A stretch of DNA of 64,000 nt from Massospora cicadina (lineage: Eukaryota; Entomophthoromycota; Entomophthoromycetes; Entomophthorales; Entomophthoraceae), in NCBI GenBank assembly GCA_022478985.1, contig JAKSZP010002694.1, positions 124,001 to 188,000 on the forward strand. Direction: 5' to 3'. Within the stretch, counting starts at the first letter, position 1. Each line of letters begins with the position of its first letter. Positions 33,728 to 44,724 of this stretch are shown one piece after another. The notes beneath the pieces are model-generated. The model searched no databases. It worked only from the letters and a program-made list of their open reading frames with translations, and was not told the origin of the DNA. Position numbers and translations under genes: made by a program.

Positions 33728-34218
33728 AAATGAAAGACATCCAGCTTTGCTGGAATTGCTTTATTCCTGTGTTGAAGATACCAGATGATTAGACCCCCAG
33801 CGATATTTGACTGCCTTAACAGACATGCTGATTAAACTCTAAACTGAAGTGTATTCCAATAGTTTAGCTAAAAAGATTCAAGATCATGCGGCTAATTAAT
33901 GTAGTTGCAGAAGCCACCCACAGTTTAGATAAGAGATCTTTTCCTGTTCCATGATCAACATGGGTTTGGAAGAAGTAACAAGCTTGTCAGCATATGAATT
34001 GGACCGTTTGAGACCTTCAATAAGGCTAGTGTTGAGGCCTACACTATTAAGAAACCTTCAGGTGGTCAGATTATCAACTGAGTACACGAAAAGTTCCTTC
34101 AGGCATACAAGCAATGAGAGCCTATCATCCAGTCAAGAAAGGTAATGTTGAGAAACTCAAATGACTGGATGATAAGTCGCCTATCCGGTGGATCATATTT
34201 TTGAGTTAAGGGGAGCAT

Positions 34219-34644
34219 TGTGATGAAGCAATAGATTATGTGATGTGAAGCAAAGAAATTAAAGTAATAATGGTTCAGCAAATTGAGAGAATTTCACTGA
34301 AACCTCAATGATAGAATGAAACCCCTAAATTTGTAACTAATAGAGAATAAATCAAGCAAAAGGAATGAAACCAATGAGGAATACCAAGGATTAAGAGTTG
34401 AGCATGATAATGGAAAGAGGGAGGTTTTTTGGTAGAAAAATAAGGAAGAAAAATGGTTTAGCGGATTAGTCCCTTATTATAAATACTAAATATACTGATT
34501 TTGGTGGAGTGATAGCTCCTTAGTGTTAATAGTTTATTGTTATTATTGAGGACCCATGATCATCATATCACTTGTCTGTTGCTCTTTGGGTTTTACACTG
34601 TGCAACAGCTCAGCAGATTTAACAAAAATCACCAAAAGTTAACA
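34219..34644 (+). repeat. LTR-like repeat, copy 2 (~0.43 kb)
   Basis: It starts TGTGATGAAGC after a purine-rich AAGGGGAGCA and ends CCAAAAGTTAACA, a TG..CA repeat. It aligns with 25347-25763. What precedes it (GTGGATCATATTTTTGAG) also aligns with 25310-25330, so the shared unit includes the end of an internal region. Confidence 0.6.
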
Positions 34645-37174
34645 GGGTTTGATCCTCTACCCACCATAGCTCTTGGTGACAGTAGAATTGGAGACAATCT
34701 CACCCCTAACAAATGCCAGAATGTTGAAGATCTCCTTGAGGAGTATTGCAATATTTTTCTTGGGACCAAGTAATCATGGAAAATGTCAGGGGTAATTTAC
34801 CTAATTGAGACCAAGGATCACTCTCCATTTAAATATTGGCCATACAGAAAATCTAAAGTTGAGGAAGCTCAAGTGGCCTTAGAGTTATAGCAACAGTTGA
34901 AGGTTGGGTTACTAGTGCCTTCTTAAAGCCCATGGGCTTTCTCACTTCTAATAATTCATAAAAAAGATGGGGGCCACCGTGTAGTCATGGAATATTGCCG
35001 CCTCAATTCTATCAATAAAAAAAGATAGCTATCCACATCCACATATAGATAATTCTTTACGCTTGATGTCAGGTTCCACTATTTTTTGGCTATGGATCTC
35101 TCCAGAAGGTACTGGAAAATTGATTTGTTGCTGAAGGACTGTGAAAAATGTTCCCTCATTTCAAGTGAAGGACTATCTAAGACTACTCAAATTCCGCAGG
35201 GGTTATGTAACGCCCCTGCTACTTTCCAACGCGCCATGGACGGACTTTTAGGTGACTTGAAACGTTCATGTGTGCTTGTTTACCTTGATAATATCACCAC
35301 TTTTTTAAGAACTTTTACTTAGCACATAGAGCATCTCAGGAAAGTTTTTAATGTTACGGCAAGCCTTATTAAAACATATGCCATCAAAATGCTCCTTCTT
35401 TAAGAGTGAAATAAATTTTTTGGTCCATAAAGTAGGTAAAACCAGAATATCCCCAATGTATGATAAAGTTATGACCATCATAAATTGCCCCTAAATCCCT
35501 ACAAGACGTACAGGCTTTTGGGGATGGTGGTGTATTATTGCCAGTATATTCCCCATTTTACTGACACCTCTAAGCTTTTAGTATATTTATTAAGAAGGGT
35601 ATACCCTTCCAATGAAAAGAAGAGCAATAGCAGGACTTTGATTTATTATGCACAGCTCTCTCCCATTCACCAGTACTTATGCATCAAATTTCAAAATCTT
35701 TCTACTTTTTACTGATGCTAGTGATATAGCTATCAGAGCTATATTATCTCAGCATGATGAAAACTTAGTGGACCATCCCATCACCTACTATAGAAAGACC
35801 TTGGTAGAGCTTAACTCAACTATAGAGTTATGGAACACAAATGCTTGGCGGTCCTACTGGCTATTATGCATTTTATAATCTACCTATACTGGATTTATTT
35901 TAATATAATTACTAATCATGCTTCCTTGCAATGGCTACAACAAATGAAGGATCTTGATAGGAGGTTAGCCAAATGGGTGTTAAAACGTTAAAATTACGAT
36001 TTACTATTATTCATTGACCAGGGCTCATCCACCAAAATGTGGATTGATTATCCAGGCTCCTCATTTTAACACTAACTAACCCTGAGGAGGATCAACTCTA
36101 TAACCTCTGAACAAAATCTCATTTAAGAGAAAAATGAATCTCTGACCCTTCAAGATATAATTAAAAAATTGGCAACTTTCAAGTTAAAAATGGTAGACTG
36201 TACAAACTTGGATATCAAAAATGGTTGCCCAATATAAAACCCTCAGCTCAGACCAACATCACATAGGAGGGACATCTACAAGTTAGCCACGGTGGAATTC
36301 TGAAAAACTTACCAGTAGCTCAAGGCTCAATGTTACTAGGAAGGAATGCTTGTCTTGATTTAAGATGTATTATAGTCCTGACTGGTATGTAAAAGTCAAG
36401 CTGGACCTAATCTCTAACCTCAACATTCAATTGTTCCCCCTGTGAGCCCTTCCATACTATTAATATTGATGTTGTGGGACCCATCCTTAAGCCTCTAATG
36501 GTCATTGGTTCCTCCTCCTAGCAGTGGATCATTTAACTAAGTGGATCAAAGCTGTATCTCACCACTCTGCTTCAGCAAAAGCCACCGCCACATTTTTATA
36601 TAATTGGATTATCACTCAGCATGGGTGCCCTAACATAATTCTTTCTATAACAGGTAAAATTTCTGATTGTTGCTGGTGAATGATTTAGCTAAACTGATGG
36701 GATCCACTCAGATATTTTCCACTCCATGCCATCCTGCAACCAATGGAATGGTAGAGAGGGAAAATGGTACTTAAATTGCAACTCTCCAGAAGATAGCTAC
36801 AACTGACCCCCTTCATTGGCTTTAATATTTGACTAATAAAATACTGACCTACAGAATAAGTTATCATCAAAAAATCAAGATGTCTCCCAAGCTTTGTATG
36901 GAAGAAATTTTTAGCTGCCTTATAAAGTGTAGGCCAACTTGATCATGCTACTCCTGAAGCCACTGAAGTTAACATGAAAAGTATTGCTAATGAGATTATC
37001 TGACTTAAGACTCTGGCTTTGGAGAACTTATCTGCTACCTTTAATAGAGAAACTAATTGATTTAATGACAAGTATGAACCTCTGAACACCCTTTAACTGG
37101 GTGGTCTAGTCCTTTTCTACCAACATTGGCTTGGAGGTCACAATAACAAATTGGGAACCAACTGGTTGGGTATC

Positions 37175-37190
37175 TATAAAGTTATTTATA
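37175..37190. repeat. Target-site duplication, left copy (SINE family 3a)
   Basis: TATAAAGTTATTTATA is repeated exactly at 37486-37501. Confidence 0.95.
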
Positions 37191-37485
37191 GGGGGTGGAA
37201 GGTGAGTTGGTAGGGCATACGGCTACCAACCTGAAGGTTGTGGGTTTGATTCCCGCCCTTTGCACATCAATTGGGGTGCCAGCTGAAGGAAGCTATTGGC
37301 GGTTAGTAGATATAATAACACGAAAACCTTACCCATGATGTAACCAGAAAAATCTGAGTCCTGATATGGAGGTGAAAAAAAACTTTTTATGACAGAGTTG
37401 ACCCTGCTCAGGTTTCATGTTGATACTTTCTTTCTCTATTTCAGTAATGTCCGTCCCCTGGTTGGCTTGCCTTGAATAAATAAAA
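37191..37485 (+). mobile_element. SINE family 3, copy a (295 bp), nested in Gypsy pol
   Basis: The tRNA-derived head is GGTGAGTTGGTAGGGCATAC (A-box) and GTGGGTTTGATTCCCGCCC (B-box). The body matches copy b at 52598-52882 closely. The tail GTCCGTCCCCTGGTTGGCTT then GCCTTGAATAAATAAAA closely matches the LINE C tail. A perfect 16 bp duplication flanks it. Removing the insert re-joins the Gypsy reading LGIYKVIYK across the site. Confidence 0.95.
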
Positions 37486-38299
37486 TATAAAGTTATTTAT
37501 AAGCGAGGTAATGAGAACTCAATTGTAGAGGTTGCTCAGGGCACCATGTTAAATTGTGTACACAGTAGATTTATCCAGCTTTTTACCCCCTGCGCCAATA
37601 TCTAAAGGGGGCGTTGTTGGGGTTTCTACCCAAATTATTGATTTTCATGAGTCAGATGACAGGAATCAAACCTGATCTGCTGAAGTAGTCAAAACCATTA
37701 TTGGTGATAATCCTTGACAAAATTCAAGGTCTTTCATATTGGGGATCAACCCTGACTGATGCAAGCAAATAATACTCACTCAAACCCCCATAGTATTAGG
37801 GTTCAAACCCAATCTATGCAAAGATCAAATCTAATTAGACAGATGTGAATAACATGCCACAGAATCCCCATTTGGTAAATGAGTATAGATCTTAGCTTGG
37901 AACGCATACAGATTTACTGAGAAAAACTCCCTTATCTTCATATAATCATGTTCTAAGCAGATAACTTTACTCTCTTTTTGCCATTAATAGTTTGGCTTAC
38001 CTCTATTTTTATTAGGGATGAAAAACATAGTTAGGATTTACTACTCAAGGAAATTTTTCCTGAGTAAAGACTTTCCAGAAAAGGAAAGTAAAAACTTATA
38101 ATACAGCACCCTGAAGCTCCAGGTCTCCTGGCTTTAAAAATAAAAGGACAAGTGGTGTGAAACCCCTTAGTCTTGACAAATGGGATCTCAAAATTTGTGT
38201 TCAAATTCTTGGGTAATTTTTAGACTTTTTTTCCTAACCAAATTTTAACTGACGGGTAATATTTTATCCTTATATACCAGATTTATAAAATTATTCCTC

Positions 38300-41200
38300 T
38301 TGTTGAGGGGCGCCTTTCCTTCTCGTTGTTAAATCAGTTGCAACGTCTGCCCCAGAATTGACAAGGTATCTATCTCAGAGCACATTTAACATCATACTTC
38401 ATCATGAAGTCAGTGCCAATAAGAATATTATAATTCTGGTTGTCCAGGACAATTTCCGGTGCCTTTATGACCAAGGATCCAAACTGTAATGCAAAGCGCT
38501 ATAGGGCCACAAGAAGTGGTAGAATCAGTATTGACTGTCCCCTACTGCTTTTTATGCTCCAAATCAAATTCAGCCTTTAATTCTTAACTAATTTGGTCAA
38601 TATGACTTATTTGGCGCTCTAATATAGAGTATTGCCCTGACAGGGACTCAGTTCACCAAAATATCCATATACATGCACTCAGAATCTTAATATTGAGTAT
38701 TGTTTACTGTATATATGATGAATTTGTTTGACAAATCTAGGGCTGAATCAATTGAACTGTTTTATTGGGGAATGTTTCTCTAATGGTGCCAATCAAAAAT
38801 GATATGATGACATCATCTAATCTGGCATCTAACAGATTGGTTTTATCTTTGGCGTTTTGGACCTTCTCCAATATTTGTTGGGTGTACAGATGAGCTACCA
38901 CTTTTACATTTTGAGGCAATCCTCATCACTTTTGATCTGTTTATTGCATTTACATCGTGTTAAACTACTTGATGAAGAGGATTTAACTCAGGATCATCCA
39001 CAAATAGTTCCAACCTGTCTGATTTGTTTGGTTATTAGGGGGAACTTGATCACCTGCAGTTCTAGACTTTCCCTCATCTAGATTGAAAGATCTTTTCCCT
39101 GACCCTTGGAAGTTTTTTTTTCTCTTTGACTGGCTAAACTAATCTGATCCTTCGGTTTTTGTTATCTACAATTGTTGCTGAAATGTCCAGGTTGGCCACA
39201 CTTAATAAAAGTTAAAGATGGCTTGTGATGGGGTCTAGACCCTAAAACTGCTTGTGTTAACTCCCATGGTTGTTGCAATTTCTGGATTTGTTTGGCAATC
39301 GTCCCAAACCATTATCATTGTTTTACTGATTGTTCAGATTGTAGGCTTGATTTGGTGCATCAAACGTCGCTGACAGGACCTTCAGATATTCTACCAACTG
39401 AGAAATAGTATATTTCTAGTGAGAGATGATGCCTACATTTAATGCAAATCTTGGTGAGGATGCAACGCATTTTACATAGCAATATTTTCATTTAAAATAG
39501 GTCATCATGTTAGATCCACTAAGGATCTGCATCTAATCTTAAAAATAATTGGTGAATGCACCCACCATTTCATCTTTTTAAACTGAATTTTATAAATTCT
39601 TGATACTGAGCTGACATCTTATTTGGACACTGAATTCTTTCAGAATTGCCTTCTTACTTCCTTATAGCTCCAATTTTCCCAGCAAAGATAGGGCAAAACT
39701 AGATTTTGGCATGAGGTATCAAGGCAGTTTACAACAGTGACAGCTTTCTGATGGTCGCTGTAACTGTATATGGTCATCTTAAATGACTGGAAGAAAGCTG
39801 TCGCATTATCCCAATGGAAATCATGCAACTTAGGAGTATTCTTGAAACCTTCAACAATAATAGGTGCAGTGTTTCTAATTGTAATTTGAACAGATGCTGG
39901 AGTTACTTTGGGCACTACTTTCTGGAAGTGCCACAATGGTTGGGGCATTTCCCAAACAGATTGGATCATGCTGTCAGTGCAATATCTACTTAGATAAATG
40001 CTAATTCCTCCTCAAATAACTCCAGTTCATGGTACTCATCCTGAGTTTAGTTACATCTAGAATCTTAGAAGGCATCCAATTGTCTAAGGTATTTTTCCTC
40101 CCAAGCCATGCGTATTCAGGTATTTTCCAAAAGTTGACATTTTTCTCTATTTCCCCTTGCAAAGTCGCTTAAAAGGTTTTGACTTCCATTTGAAGCGAAG
40201 CTTTTTTTTAGTACTAGATGGTCCCAACCCAAGGGGGGGGAAGAGAAGCTTTTCATTTCAACACATCAAATAAATGTTCATATAACTCATGATGCTCTTT
40301 TTTGTATCTGAAATTTTATCATCTAGTTTATTGACTTTGAACTTCAATGAGTCTAATTTGGATTAAGTTGCCAACTCTAAAAATTCTTTATTAACAATTT
40401 CTAAATCTATATGAAGGTTTATCAATTTTGGCACTCATCTCCTTGTTAATTTTATTTATTTTTTTCTCCATATAATCACAGGTTTTCTTATTTTCATCTC
40501 CCTTTGACCAAATTTAGCATGAAAGTGTGAGTTTTAGTACTGGTGGCAACCATTGTATCAGTTTCATACCAAGCTCAGATAAGATCGTCTTTACTGGATT
40601 TTGCTAATTGGCATTGTTTATCCACATTATATCTTCACTAGTTATTAACACCAAACGGGTTGATAATCTCTTTAACTAGCCCTTGAAGTTTTGTATTTAA
40701 CTCAACTACCAGATTCTTGACTTGTGTATTTGACTGCTGAACACACTGCAATTTAGAGTCCAAGCCTGCGTGGATCTGTTGGAAGCTGGCGTCTAATTGT
40801 CATATAAACGCCTGCTATTGTACACTACTATTCTGAGTGTATGCGGCCAGATTGGCAATCACAGCCTGCTTTCAGACTTGGATCATTCATGTTTTGGGTA
40901 GCCAGCTGTACATAATTGATAACATAATCACTTCTTGTTACAAATAGTATGAATATATCCTAATAAAGTTAAAGCATTTAAATGGAGAAATTGTTTATAT
41001 ACTGTCTTCTCTCTTCCTTATTTGTCATGTTGTGAAACAATTTACAGCTCCAATCCAGGTTATTCATGGGCAAAATTTGAAACCTTTTTATCAATATCTC
41101 ATTAATTCTGAGTAAAATTGTCTTAGGTTTGCTCTGAAGGTGGTTTGTATATGGTCACAGTATTTTTGTTTACTCCAAAAGTTGATAGGTGAATATATGG

Positions 41201-41356
41201 GGATCCACCACCATACTCACCTCTAAATAAATATTTCCTTAATGGGATGCTGAATATCCCTCCTCCTGGTTTCTTCTGCGTTCCATATTAGCTAAATAAT
41301 TTGGCGTTATTTGATTTGGACAAATTCAGCTCAACCCCTGTAGTGAGCACCAAATG
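38300..41356 (-). pseudogene. Degenerate Ty3/Gypsy gag-protease relic (-)
   Basis: From right to left: a gag-like segment at about 39640-39969 (DFHWDNATAFFQSFKMTIYS with a WENWSYKEVRRQF end), a knuckle remnant KCGQPGHFSNNC near 39170-39210 whose first Cys is lost, a PQNVKVVAHLYTQQILEK piece at 38740-38919, and a protease C-terminal motif NILIGTDFM near 38405-38435. The order gag, knuckle, protease fits Ty3/Gypsy. The reverse transcriptase is absent. The element appears to begin at the LTR candidate on its right. Confidence 0.6.
40206..40239 (-). mobile_element. ~34 bp LINE A-type footprint with target-site duplication
   Basis: TTTAGTACTAGATGGTCCCA followed by ACCCAAGGGGGGGG is the reverse complement of the type 2 tail. 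GAAGCGAAGCTTTT (40192-40205) and GAAGAGAAGCTTTT (40240-40253) flank it, a 14 bp duplication with one mismatch. Confidence 0.7.
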
Positions 41357-41990
41357 TAAAAACCGTGGGGTTTTCACTAGTGCACAGGTTCACTTAACTA
41401 CTGACTATTAAATAAAATATGGACTTTCTAATTGTATGAAGACAATTAGCCTAGTCAAGTTTTGATATTTGAGCAAATTCAGCCCTACTCAGGCAGATAA
41501 AATTAAGACAAGTGACTTCAGCCTCACTCTGGCAATATCTAAAGATAAAGGTGATTTTGGCCTCACTCTGGCAGTTGACACTTAGTCAGGAAGTACTTCT
41601 CTATAACTTTGTCTTGAAGAAAACAATAAAGAATTGATAACAATAAAGTATTTTCAAATTTAAGGTGTTTAAAATTATAAAAATTAAGGATATTTATAGG
41701 CGATAGTTATGGAGGACATGTGTTAGGGTAACTTTGGCAACCACAATGATCTTGGCATGCTTAGCCAATGTAAAGAGATATGAGTTAGATTCTGGAAATA
41801 CACAGCTATTTTTCATGATGAATAGCGTATTTAAATCACCATATAAATCAGCCAACATTTCAGATACTAAACCAGATAATTTCCTATGGGTGATTGCTCA
41901 TTTCAAGCTGACTTACTCATCTCCACGTTGTCAGCAACAATCCCTGCCAAAAAGTAACTGTAACTATCATTGGATATGATCCTCTGTAAG
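41357..41990 (-). repeat. Candidate 5' LTR of the (-) Gypsy relic
   Basis: On the minus strand a TATA-like CCTATAAATATCC lies near 41689-41701. The region ends GGTTTTTACA at about 41356. It is followed by TTTGGTGCTCACTACAGGGG, a plausible primer-binding region. The outer boundary is a guess and no matching 3' LTR was found. Confidence 0.4.
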
Positions 41991-42164
41991 TTATGATTAA
42001 CCAGTTGGCTGGTTATTATTGCTGAATAGATGGTATAACTAAATTATAATATTAATGCCAAAAAGATAAACCAAATTAAATATATGAACCAATAATTTAA
42101 AAAGTTATAGCTTAAATAGTCCTAAGATGGATAATGTGGTCATATAAAATTCCAATGGGGTAGT

Positions 42165-42700
42165 TGATTTTTATGAGGTCGACCAACAACTGGTATGACA
42201 AGCCATTTTTTGAGTGTGGGGGAAGCTTTGCCGCCAGAGACATATCAAAAAATCCTTGTATGGAGAGAGAAGGGAAGGGAAGTCTGAGGAGGTCTGCTGG
42301 GGTGGGCCAGATGGAGAGATTGAGCTAAGTGAGGGACCCAAAGTAAGAATATTCATCTACAGAAACTCTCAACTCAGCTTGTGATTAATAAATAAAAGGG
42401 AGTTGCTCCTCAGGATGATCCTATCTTCTGGTGACGCCACCAGCCCACTCCCAAAATCACATTATATAGCAGATCCAGTACCGCTGAAAATTGTTACAAA
42501 ACCAAATGTCATGAATGGAGAAGTTTATTGGTCATGAATGCCATGGCACTACAGTGGCATAGATGAGTCGCTTAGGATAGACAAAGCTTCCTCCATCACC
42601 AAGTCCAAGGGATGCGCTGCACTGAGATCAATATAGTTGACCACTGCGCCCATGTCAAGAAGGGCCTGTACAATTAACTCACTTGACTTTGAGAATAAAG
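42165..42700 (-). pseudogene. Ty3/Gypsy aspartic protease and RT-linker relic (-)
   Basis: The minus strand reads SSELIVQALLDMGAVVNYID at about 42690-42625. That is the flap-proximal active-site region of a retroelement protease with DTGA changed to DMGA. Further on, YKDFL..AAKLPPHSKNGLSYQLL near 42270-42190 matches the protease-RT linker of chromoviruses (the LPPHR-like block). The reading then stops where the reverse transcriptase should begin. A corresponding reverse transcriptase start occurs in the opposite orientation at 47757. Confidence 0.65.
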
Positions 42701-44658
42701 TAACTGGATTCAGAAAGAGGACTGATCTTCTTTATTGGAAAGAGCAAGAGAGAGCAGCAGAGGCGTGAGCATGGACCATGATAATAAGTGGGAGATTGGG
42801 AGGCGTGGGGCTGAACTGCGCCTGAGGCAAAAAAAGTTATCTCCTCTTTGAGTTTTAAAAGCCCCAAGGGGCTCCTAGTGTGGGCAACTATTGTGGGATG
42901 AAGGCCTGGGGTACTTCCCCCACCACACTAAGGCTGCGTGAATCTAAGCACCACTTAAAGTGTGGGCCTGACTGCGATTGGGAGTAGCTCACGCTACCCC
43001 CTAAACTGACATATGCCCGCCCTGTTTAAGTACTGGGCAGCTCGTCTGCACCAGCCAGGACAGGCGATATGCCTCTTATCTCCCTTGTGGGAGATAAGAC
43101 CCGATGACCTTCAGGTTTAAGGCCCCTGAGGGGGAGAAGCTGAAGCCCTCCCCTTTGTCACCTGCTTTTTTAGAGGAGTTATGCTCTCTGGACCCTTTTT
43201 GTCCAAAAAGCCTTGGAGTCCTTTCAGATCAGCCTTGATTTTCTTGCATGATCCATTTTGCTACCAGCTGGCTCATGCTGACTAAACCATCAGCTAGCCA
43301 AGCTTCAGGCCAACCTATCCAACTGTGGCATTTATTGTAGGAAGGTGCACCAAAGTGCAGCCAACCAGGATTTTCTCCCTTGTCCTGGGGTCTGCACCCG
43401 CACAACCCCAGCTCATGGGGAGGCTGTTTGACAGGCGCCCTGCCCAACTTGTACCCCCCTTCCTGCCTGTATTCTCCCCTCAGGGAGTGGTAGACACCCG
43501 CAAGAACAGGTTGGCACAGTCATCACTACCATCCCACACTTCTTTCAGGCCACTACAGGACCCAATAAACGTGCCTCTTTGGGTTCTGGTATTAGCTACT
43601 CACCCATGTTTCCACAGGCTTTCCCCAGTTGTACCACGTGGAGGCCCCAGCTTACTTTAAATAACCCACCAATTATCTCCTTTTCACCCTAGATGGTGAG
43701 GTGATGGTTCATAAGTACACCTGCTTCCCCTCCTTGAGGGAGAAGCAGGGGGTCAGGAGGGAAACAATGGTGTGGGACGAATCAAGGTTGGGGTCCTGGG
43801 AACCCAGAAAGGAGGCACAATGAAAAAGTGTTGAAACAGAGTATTAGATTTTGATGGTTGACTCAAAATAAACTCTTTTTGAGAAAACCATCAATGTAGA
43901 TATATTACTCCCATCGACGGATCCTTTGATCCTTCCCAATTTATCTGCATAATCTGTTAAATCAACTTCACCTCAAAACCGCCTTAATTGCACCTAAGCA
44001 ACCTGATTATTGTAGCTAATAATAGCCATGATATAGTATAATTATGGCCAATTATGGGACCCACTTGAGTGAATCAAGTGGGTTTATGGCATAAACTTAA
44101 ATGCATTTTATAATTTAATGCGAATATTATTAATGAATATTAAATTTTATGTCTTTTGATTTTTTTAATCAGCATGATAGTACTTGCACATGGATGGCCC
44201 AAATAGGGAGCATCTAGTACTATTGAGAGGCCTGTGACGTCCTTATTAGTGGTGCATCATTATTTGAATTCCATATGTTTTCCCCCATTTATTATATTTC
44301 ATCAGCTGTATGATGATACATAGTTGGGCTTGTTAAAAGGTGAATATACACCACTGAGGTGCTACTATTAAGCCTAAAAATCTTCCCAATTATGAGAGTA
44401 GTAGTGCCTCAATTAGGCTAAAATGATTGTAATTAAGTTAACTTAAAGGCCAAATTAACTTGGGGATTATTTTTAGCCAATGGCATAATCTATAGCAGAT
44501 TAGTATGGCTTTAATGAACTCATCTTTTAGATGAGTATGGCCAGGAGATGCCCTAGAGGTATAAAATACTGGCGCCTGGCCCTAAAATAAAATTATCATC
44601 TTACCAAATAATCATATTTTAATCTTATATTGTCTTATAACAATTTAATCTTCATATT

Positions 44659-44677
44659 AAAAAGTGTAACCAAGCAT
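44659..44677. repeat. Target-site duplication, left copy (47 bp footprint)
   Basis: AAAAAGTGTAACCAAGCAT is repeated exactly at 44725-44743. The A-run makes the junction ambiguous by a few bases. Confidence 0.9.
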
Positions 44678-44724
44678 ACATCGATGAATCTCCCCCTTGG
44701 GTTGGGACCATCTAGTACTAAAAA
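44678..44724 (+). mobile_element. 47 bp LINE A-type footprint
   Basis: The insert CATCGATGAATCTCCCCC then GGGTTGGGACCATCTAGTAC is nearly identical to the last ~47 bases of LINE A (5412-5458). A perfect 19 bp duplication flanks it. It independently fixes the 3' end of the LINE and shows insertion by target-primed reverse transcription. Confidence 0.9.

Larger units (their letters stand above)
34645..37614 (+). pseudogene. Degenerate Ty3/Gypsy pol (RT, RNase H, integrase)
   Basis: Pieces in order: an EDLLEEYCNIFLG linker near 34725; an IIHKKDGGHRVVMEYCRLNS block near 34950-35010; MDLSRRYWKIDLL and CNAPATFQRAMDGLLGDL near 35090-35255; a catalytic YLDN (YLDD changed) at 35281-35292; RNase H FTDASDIAIRAIL near 35710-35740; integrase DVVGPILKP near 36467-36493 and PCHPATNGMVERENGT near 36724-36770. 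Many stops interrupt it and no gag or protease is attached upstream. A purine-rich AAAGGGGGCG at about 37603 may be a polypurine tract before an LTR starting TGTTGGGG at 37615. A SINE interrupts the integrase tail. Confidence 0.75.

Noticed and set aside
37191..37260. Possible tRNA gene
   Set aside because: The A and B boxes are tRNA-like, but the acceptor stem does not close, the anticodon arm pairs poorly and the unit is the head of a SINE with target-site duplications.
44190..44225. Another type 2 tail (AGCATCTAGTACTATTGAG)
   Set aside because: There is no A-run after CTAGTACT and no flanking duplication, so chance or an old decayed tail cannot be separated.
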